Below are positions 10,468 to 20,861 of a stretch of DNA of 64,000 nt, piece after piece. The stretch's first letter is position 1. Every line of letters begins with the position of its first letter. The notes beneath the pieces were generated by a model. The model was not told the origin of the DNA, ran no database searches, and saw only the letters and a list, made by a program, of their open reading frames with translations. The stretch covers positions 372,001-436,000 of the forward strand of contig JAACMV010000003.1 in assembly GCA_010909725.1 (NCBI GenBank), written 5' to 3'. This DNA is from Picochlorum sp. 'celeri'. Lineage: Eukaryota > Chlorophyta > Trebouxiophyceae. The position numbers were made by a program, and so were the translations under genes.

Positions 10468-11808
10468 TCAGCTGAACCATCCTTTCTTCTTCTTTTTGCT
10501 GTCAGTCTCTTTCTGCATACCTTTTAATTGTTCTATCAGCTCCTTTTCCTCTCCACTGACACTCTTTGGAATCTTCACTTTGATGTGAACCAAATGGTCA
10601 CCCCGGGCTGTGGATGCCCCCAACTTTGGCACACCCCTCTTGGACATGACCAATGTCGTCCCTGGCTGCGTTCCGGCAGGAACTTTTAAATCAACATCTC
10701 CATCAACCGTCGTCACTTGCACCGTTGTCCCCAAAATGGCATCAATGTACGATATCTCCTTGTCAGAATGAATGGTTGTCCCTTCTCTCCTCAACTCTGG
10801 ATGCGGTTTGACAGCAATGAATACATAAAGATCCCCATTAGGCCCTCCCTTCTTGCCTGCATCTCCCTCACCTCGTACACGCAGTCGACTTCCTTCGTCA
10901 ACACCTGGTGGTACTCGTAATGAAATCTTCTTTGTTCCTCTCACACGCCCATCACCACTGCATGTACCACAAGGAGTAGATGTTTCACCCACACCATTAC
11001 AGGCTGGACATGTGGAAACTTGCTGGAAAATACCAAGTGGGGTTCGCACTGCCTGAACCACCTGCCCTTGACCCTCACATGTTGCACATCTGCTTGGTGT
11101 CGTTCCCGGCTTCACACCAGACCCGTCACATGTGGAACATTTCTCCAACCGAGACACCTCCACTTCCTTTTGACATCCAAACACAGCTTCGGAAAAGTCC
11201 AACTTGATATCATGGCGCCGATCATCCCCGGCAACAGGCCTATTCCTTGCTCTGGCCGCTCCTCCACCACCCATACCACCCATACCTCCCATGCCTCCCA
11301 TACCTCCCATACTCCCTCCAAAGAAACTCTCAAATATATCCATAGGATTGGTAAAATCAGATCCCATACCACCAAATCCAGCTCCACCCATGCCTCCTCC
11401 TTTCAACCCATCCTCCCCAAATCGATCATAAATAGACTTTTTCTCTTCATCCGACAACACCTCATATGCTGCAGAAATATCCTTAAACTTGGCCTCAGCA
11501 TCAGGCTCCTTATTCACATCGGGATGGAACTTTCTCGCCTTCTGACGATACGCAGACTTGATCGTCTTTTTATCCGCATCCCGAGACACACCCAATATCT
11601 CATAAAAGTCTCTAGAAGCATGTGTTACCACCGACGACGCTCGGCTCCTTCTCTGACACGAGTGCCCACCATGCAGTCTACGACCACCTGATAACAGTAT
11701 TGTACTACTAGGAATAGCAACACGTGCTCTACAAACGGCCATCGACCTCCTCGTTCCACATGTGCTCCTAGCTGTCTGAGAGCAGCATAATGGCTGACGC
11801 ATCATCAT
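10468..11808 (-). CDS. Plastid-type DnaJ (type I J-protein)
   Basis: An intronless 446-aa co-chaperone. The order is: a Ser/Arg-rich 65-residue transit peptide; a J domain (about 66-130) with HPD in 'KFHPDVN'; a Gly/Met/Phe-rich linker with repeated GGMGGM; four CxxCxGxG zinc repeats (one per 15-20 residues); and a C-terminal substrate domain ending in a lysine run. J-proteins stimulate Hsp70 ATPase. The zinc repeats make this a bacterial-type, organellar DnaJ; the alga-like transit peptide favours the plastid, but mitochondria cannot be excluded. Translation most likely begins at one of three consecutive ATGs at 11802-11808. Confidence 0.86.
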   Translation of the reverse strand: MMMRQPLCCSQTARSTCGTRRSMAVCRARVAIPSSTILLSGGRRLHGGHSCQRRSRASSVVTHASRDFYEILGVSRDADKKTIKSAYRQKARKFHPDVNKEPDAEAKFKDISAAYEVLSDEEKKSIYDRFGEDGLKGGGMGGAGFGGMGSDFTNPMDIFESFFGGSMGGMGGMGGMGGMGGGGAARARNRPVAGDDRRHDIKLDFSEAVFGCQKEVEVSRLEKCSTCDGSGVKPGTTPSRCATCEGQGQVVQAVRTPLGIFQQVSTCPACNGVGETSTPCGTCSGDGRVRGTKKISLRVPPGVDEGSRLRVRGEGDAGKKGGPNGDLYVFIAVKPHPELRREGTTIHSDKEISYIDAILGTTVQVTTVDGDVDLKVPAGTQPGTTLVMSKRGVPKLGASTARGDHLVHIKVKIPKSVSGEEKELIEQLKGMQKETDSKKKKKGWFS

Positions 11809-11908
11809 TCCACCGCACAACCTGCATTATTATACACCATTATAGTAAAGTGTTCAAATTAATGCATAAACAAGCCATGTATGCGAATAATGCCAACGCA
11901 TTCACTGA

Positions 11909-12350
11909 TTAAAAAGACAATGCACTTGTATACCACAAACAAGCACGTACGTCATTCATACAATCGACTAGCCCAATAAAACAATGTATATTGAGTATCA
12001 GAAAAGAAATGAAGCATTCTGGAGGGGCCCATTTGCTCATCTGGAGGGAGAATGCTGTTGCTGCATTGGTGGTGGTGGGCACAGTAGTGGACACGATATT
12101 CGGGAGACCTGTCTCACAGGCGTCCTTTCCATTCTGATTCGTATGAATACAGAAACTCGCTGCCAGCCAACCAAACACTAGTAAAAATATCATGTACGTT
12201 GTTATGATTGCAGTTGTAGTAGACGGGGATGTGAGAAACACACGTGTTTACCCATTCGTCGTGGCGTGCGGCTGCGGCGAATTTTCTTTTGGGTGTTTCT
12301 GCTCTGGATTTGGGATGGGATGGGGCAGATGAACAGATTATATTTGTCAT
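11909..12350 (-). CDS. Possible small spliced gene of unknown function
   Basis: A start codon at 12350 opens a 33-codon basic stretch (Lys/Arg/Ala-rich, ending R-H-D-E-W) that ends at a canonical GTAAAC donor at about 12251; TACTAG at about 12183 could be the acceptor. Depending on the junction, the second exon could encode a hydrophobic, tryptophan-containing segment and a Thr/Ala-rich tail. No frame gives a recognisable family, and the phase that would keep the most protein-like frame needs a weaker GTGTTT donor. Otherwise the 780-nt gap between DnaJ and RPS5 shows nothing I can name. Confidence 0.25.
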
Positions 12351-12589
12351 GTGATATTTAATGGGTCTTTGGTTGAGAAAGAGGCAACGTGTCGGCGCGG
12401 TGTTGAGCCTTTGTTGCGCAAGGCATCGCTCTTGCTTCTTCTCCTCTGCCCGATGGATCCATCGTCATGATATAGTACTATATATGATAACATCATGATA
12501 ATAATGCTAGTATTCGTTGTGGTCTGACGCAATTCTGTTCTGATGTGCAGTTCTTTGAGTAGTATTCATAGTTGCCAGACACACTAACC

Positions 12590-13171
12590 ATGGCTGCTGC
12601 CGAGATCAAGCTGTTTGGAAAATGGAGTTTCGATGATATCGAGGTGAACGATATCTCCCTCGAGGATTATATTGCTGTGAAGCCAAAGTATGCCAAGTTC
12701 ACAGCTCATACCGCTGGTCGTTATCAGAAGAAGCGCTTCAGAAAGGCCCAGTGCCCAATTGTGGAGAGGCTCGTCAGCAGTTTGATGATGCACGGACGTA
12801 ACAATGGAAAGAAATTGATGGCTGTCCGTATTGTCCAGCACACTTTCGATATCATCAACTTGCTCACAGACCAGAACCCAATTCAGGTTCTTGTTGACGC
12901 TGTCATCAACGGTGGGCCACGTGAAGATGCCACCCGTATTGGAAGTGCCGGTGTGGTTCGCCGTCAGTCTGTTGATGTGTCTCCACTCCGCCGCGTGAAC
13001 CAGTCCATCTGGCTTCTGACAACTGGAGCTCGTGAGGCTGCATTCCGTAACATCAAGACTATTGCCGAGTGCTTGGCTGATGAGTTGATCAATGCCGCCA
13101 AGGGATCTTCCAACTCTTATGCAATTAAGAAGAAGGATGAGATAGAACGTGTTGCCAAGGCTAATCGTTAA
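12590..13171 (+). CDS. RPS5: Cytosolic 40S ribosomal protein S5 (uS7)
   Basis: An intronless 193-aa uS7 of eukaryotic type, full length for the family without the variable N-terminal extension. Diagnostic runs include the Y-I-x-V-K-x-K-Y-A-K N-terminal motif, [16 protein letters not shown], and the C-terminal [18 protein letters not shown]. uS7 contacts mRNA and tRNA at the E site of the small subunit. Codon use is C-ending-biased relative to neighbours, as expected of a highly expressed gene. Confidence 0.96.
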   Translation: MAAAEIKLFGKWSFDDIEVNDISLEDYIAVKPKYAKFTAHTAGRYQKKRFRKAQCPIVERLVSSLMMHGRNNGKKLMAVRIVQHTFDIINLLTDQNPIQVLVDAVINGGPREDATRIGSAGVVRRQSVDVSPLRRVNQSIWLLTTGAREAAFRNIKTIAECLADELINAAKGSSNSYAIKKKDEIERVAKANR

Positions 13172-13357
13172 GCATATTACCCTCTACTACTGTATAGTAG
13201 TTGTCCTATTTTAAACAATGTAAGTACATACCTAGGATGCAGTTGGATCTGCAGCTATACATAAATCTCCATATGTGATATCGCCCATCAACGAGCGACT
13301 GTAGTTTAGAATCTTTCAAAATTCAACTATTATTCAGTCTGTATATATATACCTCGT

Positions 13358-14329
13358 ATGGCGATATCTAGGATTGCAGGAAACCATCGTTGGTGGTCTC
13401 TTGCTGTGCAACAAGGTCGTTCACATGGCATAGCTGGAATAGCCTTCTCTCTCGAAGAATCCCAATATTTCATACAGAAATATGTATCTCATGTCGATAG
13501 TCGATGGGTTCATTCGGAAAGGACCAGTCCTGTAGCGTGGAACAGTGATCATCGGCATCATGACCAGAAACAACGACAAGGAACGAAGGGTTTGTCCTCT
13601 TTATCTGGAATATCAATGCTCGATGGTAGAATTAGTATTCAAAAAAGTCATGTAATGGGTTTTAAGACGAGTTCAGAGGCTCTGTGGGCGGATTTGCAGG
13701 TCAAGGTCCCACCGTTGGGAGAGTCTATTACAGATGGCTCAGTGGCTGCTGTGTTGAAGCAGGAGGGTGATACTGTCGAGGAAGATGATCCTCTGATTCA
13801 GATTGAGACTGATAAAGTGACTGTGGATGTTCGGTCGCCGGTGGCGGGGGTGGTCAAGTCTATTTTGGTGCAGGCTGATGAGACTGTTCATGTGGATAAT
13901 GTGGTGGCTGTGGTGAAGGAGGGTGAGGCTGCTGGGAAGGCGGAGGGGAAGGTTCCTGTGGCTGATACGGCAAAGAAAGAGACTGTTGTTTCGAATGCAC
14001 CGCCTGACGCTGCTGCGCCTTCATCTCCGTCAGCTGATGCGGGAGAAGGGACAAAGACACATGTGGTTGGCCACAGGAGACCTGTGTCTGCTGCGCCTGG
14101 AGCGTATGTCCCACGAATCTCATTCCCAACAAGGAGGACAGCAGATGGGAGAATTATTAGCGAGCTTTCTGCGGAAGAGCAGATGATTATTAGAAATGAC
14201 GAGTTGGCTGCAAAGCATAGTGTCCACTTTTTCATGGCCAAACGGCAAGTGGAGAGGCCACCGTTGCCTCCTCGTCGCGAGCTTTCTGACAAAGAGATGG
14301 AAACAGTAATGCTTGGAGGTGCAGAGTAA
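13358..14329 (+). CDS. Lipoyl domain fused to KGD4/MRPS36-like module
   Basis: A 323-aa protein with an arrangement I do not know from textbooks. Residues 1-110 are a long basic/His-rich presequence, probably mitochondrial. Residues 112-188 are a lipoyl domain of the 2-oxoglutarate dehydrogenase E2 type (P-P-L-G-E-S-I-T-D-G, lipoyl-lysine in E-T-D-K-V-T-V at residue 153). An Ala/Pro linker follows (190-245). There is no E3-binding domain and no acyltransferase catalytic domain (no H-x-x-x-D-G). Instead, 252-260 reads P-R-I-S-F-P-T-R-R and 301-323 ends in P-P-R-R-E-L-S-D-K-E-M-E...G-G-A-E, the two conserved blocks of KGD4/MRPS36, which tethers E3 to the 2-oxoglutarate dehydrogenase core. It converges with citrate synthase (34 nt between stops). 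Confidence 0.8.
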   Translation: MAISRIAGNHRWWSLAVQQGRSHGIAGIAFSLEESQYFIQKYVSHVDSRWVHSERTSPVAWNSDHRHHDQKQRQGTKGLSSLSGISMLDGRISIQKSHVMGFKTSSEALWADLQVKVPPLGESITDGSVAAVLKQEGDTVEEDDPLIQIETDKVTVDVRSPVAGVVKSILVQADETVHVDNVVAVVKEGEAAGKAEGKVPVADTAKKETVVSNAPPDAAAPSSPSADAGEGTKTHVVGHRRPVSAAPGAYVPRISFPTRRTADGRIISELSAEEQMIIRNDELAAKHSVHFFMAKRQVERPPLPPRRELSDKEMETVMLGGAE

Positions 14330-14363
14330 CATGATGATACAGAAATAAAAGAAAGAGATATGA

Positions 14364-15943
14364 CTACATCTTTGCAGCGGCTTTCAATGCATCCAATGTA
14401 AGGGATTTTGGTCTCTCAATTGGAAGACCCAATGCTCTTGACCATACTCCTTGTGACAGGACACCAAGGGCGCGTGACACACCAAATAAGACAGTGTAAA
14501 AGCTGTCTTCCTTTATTCCATAGTGCTGCAACAGCACTCCAGAGTGGGCATCAACATTAGGCCATGGGTTCTTCACCTTTCCAGTCTGCTTCAACACCTC
14601 TGGGACAACCTCATACAAGAGGCTGACAAGCTTGAATAATTCATCGTTAGGCATATGCCTGGTGGCGAATGCTCGTTGGGCGGTATACCTTGGATCAGTC
14701 TTGCGCAACACAGCATGGCCATACCCTGGTACCACTTTGCCGCTCTTGAGCGTTGCCCACACAAAGTCTGTCAGCTGCTCCTTGGTTGGAGATGTTCCCA
14801 ACTCAGACACCACACCAGAAAGCCATCGAAGAACTTCCTGATTTGCCAATCCATGCAATGGTCCAGCAAGACCAGTCATACCAGCAGTGAATGACAAGTA
14901 TGGATCAGACAGAGCTGATCCAACCAAATGTGTTGTGTGAGCACTCACATTACCACCCTCATGATCAGCGTGGATTGTCTGATACAACCGCATCATTTCC
15001 ATCGCTCCCTCAGAGTCATATCCCATCATATGAGACAGATTACCAGCCCAATCCAAATTTGGATCAGCATCAATCATCTTTCCTCCTTTATACGTGTTTC
15101 TGTAAATCAATGCAGCTATGGAAGGCAGCTTTGCAATCAAATCCAAAGAATCCTCCAGAGAATACTCCCACAACTTTGTCTTATGCACTCCCTCCCCATA
15201 TGCAGCAGCGAATTTCGATCCAGGCTGAAGTGCCAAAATAGCTGTTGCAAATTGAGTCATGGGGTGCGTACCCTCTGGCATGGCTGCCAACACAGAACCC
15301 ACAGAAGACGGCAACGCACTGCGCTCCCTCAGCATCTCTGTCACACTTTGAACCTGAGCCTTGGTTGGAATATCCCCGGTGAACAACAACCACAAAAGCC
15401 CCTCTGGAAGAGGCTCCCCTCCCTCCTTTGCTCCTGGCAAGCTATGTTGAAGTTCTGGGATAGAATATCCTCTGAAACGAATACCTTCATCAGCATCGAG
15501 CAGTGATGTCTCCCAATACAACCCCTACAATACCACATGCTCATGAGAACCCAATAAGAGTACATATAAAGAGAAAAGTATAGTCACGTACAGGAATGCC
15601 TCTCATGCCACCAATGGCCTGGTCCACCGTCACCTGACCAAGCACCGCACTCCCCATCTCCTTCTTAAATGTTTTCACTCTCTCCTACATAGCATGATAT
15701 GTGACATCGGATCGATTGATCGCACCCAAACACCGAATCGCCCATGAATAGGTCTTCGCTTGATTGGTCATTTTCTCCCAGATGACGCACCTGCTCTGCT
15801 GGAATCTTTGATGACAAGACTTCTTTCAAATCATTCTGTACCGATGACATGAAACGGGCCATGGATCCCTCGATCGAGACAGACACGCCCTGGTCCAGAC
15901 CTGGGGCATGTCTCAAAAGATGCCTGGTTGAGTTGCGCAACAT
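14364..15943 (-). CDS. CS: Mitochondrial citrate synthase
   Basis: Inferred minus-strand exons 15943-15791, 15684-15592 and 15524-14364 give 468 aa. It condenses oxaloacetate and acetyl-CoA in the TCA cycle. Exon 1 encodes an Arg/His-rich presequence and the start of the mature chain; exon 2 encodes G-G-M-R-G-I-P joined to G-L-Y-W-E-T-S across the 67-nt intron. The catalytic triad is visible: His in N-V-S-A-H-T, His in G-P-L-H-G-L-A-N, and Asp in N-V-D-A-H-S-G. It is of the eukaryotic mitochondrial (not peroxisomal/bacterial hexameric) type. The neighbouring lipoyl-KGD4 gene belongs to the same cycle, although the two are convergent rather than co-transcribed. Confidence 0.94.
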
Positions 15944-16063
15944 GATGACTTCTGGAAACCCTTACTCAATATGAAAATGTAATACAAGAATACTATGAAT
16001 TACATCGGAGGAACTCATTGTATGGCCTAGGGACATGACTGCCATGAACTAGATGATGACCCA

Positions 16064-17003
16064 TCAATCCCTTTCACTAATCGCAACCAAGTGCGCATCT
16101 ATTTGCTCTTCCGTCAACACCGTAAATCTTCCACCCTCAAACAACGCATCAGCAGTCTCCTCTCCGGTCAGAGGCACATGTGCAACACCTACTTCAATAT
16201 CACTAGCTTTGAGGTCCTCTGAAAGGACATGCTGCAGTCCGCTGATGGCCATTTGAATAATATCATCGTGGGTCAGAGTTTCAAATCCATCGGACAATGC
16301 CCTGTGCTGCTTCTCCAGCCAATTAATGGACTCTTGATCCTTCACACCACATGATGTTGCCTTGTATCCCACATAATACCCAGCAGGGTCGACTTTATAC
16401 AGCTGTGGACCGTCTTCCTCATCGATACCAACAATGATAGGGATCACGCCAAGCGGTCTCATGTATGCATGCTGCGTATACACCTGTGCTTGGTCTGCAA
16501 GGATGCGTGCCAGCACCGCTGGCGTGATATCATACCCATACTTGAATTTGAACTCGGCAGACTCCGATCGAGCTTTCTGAACTAATGATCTAGCATCCCC
16601 ATGTAATCCGATGGCAAGCATACCTATATTCTGTGTGATCCTGTGAATATTTGTGACACTGCTTGGAACCATGAGCTTGTCAGGGACTTTTTTCTGCGTC
16701 ACAAAACAGACGGAATCCTTCCCGCGGATAGCTATACACGTATTACCGCTTGCTTTTACTGTTTTAAAAGCATATTCTGCGCAGTATTGGTGTCTCGTTA
16801 GAACATAGAGAACAGAGAAGGCCGTGGTTGATTGCGATCACATCAGGATGGCTTTGTTGACGTATCGATACCCATCTTCATGGTTTATATTTGTTATGTA
16901 AGAAAATCTAATGTATTTTAAAGGACATACCGACTTGATAGAGTCTCCCTTCGGGACTAAAAATGGTAATGTGGCGATCATACCCAGAACTTCCCCGTGA
17001 CAT
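16064..17003 (-). CDS. PSMA6: 20S proteasome subunit alpha1 (PSMA6 type)
   Basis: Inferred exons 17003-16931 and 16776-16064 on the minus strand give 261 aa, slightly longer at the C-terminus than usual (about 246). Exon 1 encodes the alpha-subunit signature ([18 protein letters not shown]), which is split by a 154-nt intron from E-Y-A-F-K. The Q-K-K-V-P-D-K-L motif and the Y-G-Y-D segment identify alpha1 among alpha subunits. Alpha subunits form the outer rings that gate substrate entry. The other alpha subunit in the window (58145-59064) is alpha6. Confidence 0.93.
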
Positions 17004-17406
17004 TGTAGATTGGCAATGTTCTCGTCGAGGAAGAAGTTTTTTCTTTGTCTCTAATAGTACTGTGATATTTTTTTAGACAACTGTGCTCGATGGGCTGTGA
17101 CTGCCAATGTATTCAGGGTTCATGTTGGGTGTATTTGAAACATTTTTAGATGTTCGGTCAAAGAATGGCTTCAATGGTCGACTGCATGCCTTTGCGGAAA
17201 GGATTATGAAAATGCAACGAATGGAAAGAATCTCACATCATTCGTGGTATTTTGAAACAAATACGACTTCTTTATCAATAAATGACAACAACGTATATGC
17301 TCCATGTATGAGAGATTTCTCTGAATAGCACCAGTAGTAGAACGACAAGGTATATTCTGTGTGATACAGAGAGAGAGAGTGTGTGGTTGGCGAAAGTTTC
17401 TCTAGC
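17004..17406. promoter_or_regulatory. Divergent upstream region, PSMA6 and aspartic protease
   Basis: This 403-nt region separates divergent genes. A 73-codon open frame at 17107-17328 shows no recognisable family. A GA dinucleotide run sits at about 17370-17378, about 30 nt before the protease start. Nothing else stands out. Confidence 0.35.
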
Positions 17407-19032
17407 ATGGGTTCTGTCATCTCGTACCGGTTACTTGGGCACGTATATATCTTGATACATATTTTGGTGCACGGTGCCGTGGCGGATCAGGCATCGTCGT
17501 CGTTTGAGGTACCCTTGAAGAGAAGGAAACAGGTTGGGGTCTTTGCTCCTGTGGAAGATGCACAGGGTAATTTGATTCCCTACACAGAGTGCGTGTTGAT
17601 TCTTATAGCTTTTGATAATGAATGATGGTCGTTTCATTGAGAGTGTGGGTGTAGGTATTTGACCATTACATTGTTGGCATCACCCAGTATTGATGCCAGG
17701 TACAGAATTGATGGATCCCAGACCTCTGCATTTAATGCCGCTGAAATCATTGTTGACACGGGGAGTGGATTGCTTGGTATGTATCTCAAGAATACGACTG
17801 TTCCAGAGAGCTGTAAACAATTGTATCAGAGGTATCCAAATTCGACGATTGATCAGAGGTTGTTGACACCTTTGCCAGCAAACAGTCCTGAGTGCAGATC
17901 ATTCACATACTCAGTTCCAGATCCCAACGGTGATGACTGCTTGTTTCGAATAACGTATGGGGGAGGATCGACTTCGTTGAATGGTTTTGCGGCGCAAGAA
18001 GAGTTTGCGTTTGAGAATAGTACGAGGGTGCTTGGATCAAGTGATGTGACGCTGCCCTCAACACCATCTGCGAATGCTGGGTTGGGTGGCATGATGACTA
18101 TTGCTGCTGTGGAGACTGCGACGAATTGCGAGGCTTTCCCAGGATTGGGTGGTATGGATAACAATGAAAATTCCGTTGTATCTCAACTTGTGAGCCAGGA
18201 GTTGATTGGTCGCCATGCACTCAGTGTCTGCACGAGTTTAAGAGATAATGCATCGTTTATTGTATTTGGACCGGCCATCCCCCAGAGTGCAGATCTGAAT
18301 GACGTGATCATGTATAATGGGACGACGATTCAATCTATTCAGACTGAGAATGATGCCTTTGAGCAGTCGATTGATCCATTGAAAGAGAGCGGGCTTTCAA
18401 GCCATTACTATGTGATTGTGAATGGCTTGCAAATTGGAGAGTCTGATGCCATCCAAGGTCCATTGAGTGCAATTATAGATACAGGATTCCCTGCATTTGG
18501 TGTGACGAAATCCATGTTGGATCAAGTGAATGCCCAAATATCGGCCAACGCACAGAAGAATAGTCTTCCTGTTGTAGGGCCTGGATGCTTTGCAGTAGGT
18601 CCAGATGTGTCTCTGCCAGAGATTGTGTCACGCGTGATTCCAAATGTGACCATTTTTTTCACAAATGAGACAAAAGTTGTGATTCCTGGTGCAGCATTCG
18701 TTGAGGTTGTGGTGATGGAGGACTCTGGTCGAGAGGTTTGTAGCACCCTTCTGGAGTCGAGTCCACAGCAATTGGCACTTGGCACGGCATTCTTCTTGAA
18801 TAGATTTGTTCAGCTGGACTCTGCCTTGGGCATTATGAGGACGAGTGAACTTGAGATCTGCCCTTCTGTACCACCTGGAGAAGGAGGATGGACGGTGAGC
18901 GATTCAATCTCAGTCAAAGGAAGCTATACATTCCCATACAGTATTGCTGCAAGTGCTGCTGCACAGACACATGGCTTCGTCGTGATGATGGTGGCGTCTA
19001 TTGTCATCTCGATATTTTTTACATGCAATTGA
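17407..19032 (+). CDS. Secreted, probably GPI-anchored aspartic protease
   Basis: Inferred exons 17407-17588 and 17655-19032 give 519 aa. An N-terminal hydrophobic signal (about 1-27) is followed by a basic pro-like segment and the pepsin-fold start E-Y-L-T-I-T-L. The two catalytic aspartates are in I-I-V-D-T-G-S-G and A-I-I-D-T-G-F-P; the second departs from the usual D-(T/S)-G-(T/S). Several N-x-(S/T) glycosylation sites occur. The last 20 residues form a hydrophobic tail ending soon after Cys-Asn, consistent with GPI attachment or membrane anchoring at the cell surface. It is convergent with a two-domain cystatin (69 nt between stops). Confidence 0.85.
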
Positions 19033-19101
19033 GTAGTAAGTCTTATTTGTAGTTTTTGATAGATTACGTTGCGTATCACGCTTGTGAGTGTGCTAGTGAA
19101 T

Positions 19102-20193
19102 TTATGCAAACATCAACACCAACCCAGCCATGGCCAAACCAGTTGTTCCCAAGGCAACACCAGTGGCGCCACTGGCCTGCTCCGCCACGTCTGCCACTGT
19201 ATCTCCTACTGTATCAGCCACATTGGACATTCCATCGCCTTCCAGTACGACTCCATCAGGTGTAATCGTAGATCCACCGAGCAAACCACCAGTGTCTTTG
19301 ACAGCCTCGACTTTTGGAGCTTCGTTGCTATTTGGCAGGGGCTGGAATACCTCGGCAATGAATCCTCGTTTCAAAAGGAATCCTTCTGGAATATCCTGAG
19401 TATTTCCTGTGGGGCATGGGATCGTTGCAGCAAACTGCACACGATAGTTTGTTCCTGCCACAACTTGAGAGCAGGCTTGAGTGATCTGGACAGAGTTGAC
19501 AAAGTCATTCTCAGTGGCACCGCATGCTTGGACAGCCTTCTTGAAATCGTCAGATTGATCATTTTCCCAATAAGACTGCGCTGCAAGCTTGGCAGAGGCA
19601 ACCACCTGCTCATTATCTGATGGATCACTGACATCATTGAAGCCTCCTGCAAGTCCAGCCTGGCCACAGAAATCATCTTGTGGAGACACACCCTGGACAC
19701 CAGTCAATTCTGGAATCGGATTCTTTCCGTCTTCTGGAAGTGCTACGTATCCCTCCGCTCTGATAGTTCTGGTCAAATTCACTCCTGGTGGCAAAATCTT
19801 CTTGTTGGCATCGCTGCATGGAACAGTGATGGTAAATTCCACCAAATAATTTGTCCCTTGCACCACTTGTGAGCAAGCAGCAATAATATCGATGCTATCA
19901 ACTAATTTCACTTTGTTTGCACCACACTGTTTCAATATTTCAGTGTCCTCAGGTGTCTGCGCTGCTGGCGTGAAGAGATAATCAATGGCTGCCAGACGGG
20001 CAATTTCTTCCACATCTACATTTTTCTGAGGATCTTCAACTGGTGCATAGCCACCAACTGGTGCATTTGGTCCCAATGATGCTGGATCAGCACAGAGGCC
20101 ATTGCCCCCCACCATGGTCTCAGCCAGAGCAACCTGCCCACCTGCTGCCAAAAGGGCAGCCAAGCAGAGAGAGGTAACCTGTGCTGTTCTCAT
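19102..20193 (-). CDS. Two-domain cystatin with signal peptide and membrane anchor
   Basis: An intronless 363-aa protein. Residues 1-24 form a signal peptide (ending A-L-A-E). Two repeats of about 110 residues each carry a phytocystatin-like pattern: a Gly-containing start (G-G-Y-A-P-V / A-G-L-A-G-G-F), an 'ARLAAIDYL'/'AKLAAQSYW' helix, and the inhibitory Q-x-V-x-G loop (SQVVQGTNY and SQVVAGTNY). Each repeat has paired cysteines. The C-terminus is hydrophobic (G-L-A-M-A-G-L-V-L-M-F-A) after an Ala/Gly/Thr-rich stretch, typical of a GPI signal. Cystatins inhibit papain-family cysteine proteases; this one would act outside the plasma membrane. Confidence 0.82.
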   Translation of the reverse strand: MRTAQVTSLCLAALLAAGGQVALAETMVGGNGLCADPASLGPNAPVGGYAPVEDPQKNVDVEEIARLAAIDYLFTPAAQTPEDTEILKQCGANKVKLVDSIDIIAACSQVVQGTNYLVEFTITVPCSDANKKILPPGVNLTRTIRAEGYVALPEDGKNPIPELTGVQGVSPQDDFCGQAGLAGGFNDVSDPSDNEQVVASAKLAAQSYWENDQSDDFKKAVQACGATENDFVNSVQITQACSQVVAGTNYRVQFAATIPCPTGNTQDIPEGFLLKRGFIAEVFQPLPNSNEAPKVEAVKDTGGLLGGSTITPDGVVLEGDGMSNVADTVGDTVADVAEQASGATGVALGTTGLAMAGLVLMFA

Positions 20194-20861
20194 CCTTGTG
20201 AATAGTCTTCTTCTTTACTGCAACCGAAGAAAATATCTTGAATTACAATACAACCGCGTCAGCAGTGTTCACCGACCAAGTACCAGTGTGATGAGAGGGG
20301 ATCATCCAGGACAAGCCGCGGGGGCCCAACGCCGCGTGACACGTTTCGCAAAACTTTGGGCGCTGGGAGTATTCCTCTTCTTCTGGTTTCGACGACAATG
20401 GCATTGAAAAAATATTCAATTCCGCATGTATTGCAACACAAAGCAATCATACGCAAAACCCGAGATGGGCAACCGTTGCAGTCCTCAGATCCCCCCCTTG
20501 GTCGTGTTCCGATAAGACGGCATTGTCCATCAACAGAACACGAGAATCACTATAACATAAATATCTCACCTTTGATGGTTGTATGATTCACACGCAAAGT
20601 ATGATTTGTTTGTGTGGAGAGACACCGTGGTTTCTCCACATCAGCACAAGGAACAGCACACGATTATGAGATCATATGGAAAGTCCCATCAACGCACATC
20701 CTGGATAGGTAGTGATATCATCCAACCATCCAACACTGCCTTGGACCGGAGAACATACGCAATCGAGGGTGAGAGGCCTTCGACGCACAGCCATGGCCAC
20801 AATGTGCCATCCATACTCTGCGAACAATGCCGATAAATTCACAACATTAATTGATATAAAC
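20194..20861. promoter_or_regulatory. Divergent upstream region, cystatin and plastid L24
   Basis: This 668-nt non-coding stretch lies between two divergent genes. It has a GC-rich island (about 20310-20350) and the 10-mer CCCATCAACG at 20685-20694, which also occurs upstream of two other genes in this window (13284 and 42604). Open frames here have no family resemblance. Confidence 0.4.

Noticed and set aside
17107..17328. 73-codon open frame upstream of the aspartic protease
   Set aside because: No family resemblance, no signal peptide, and it lies in the shared upstream region; kept only as a note.
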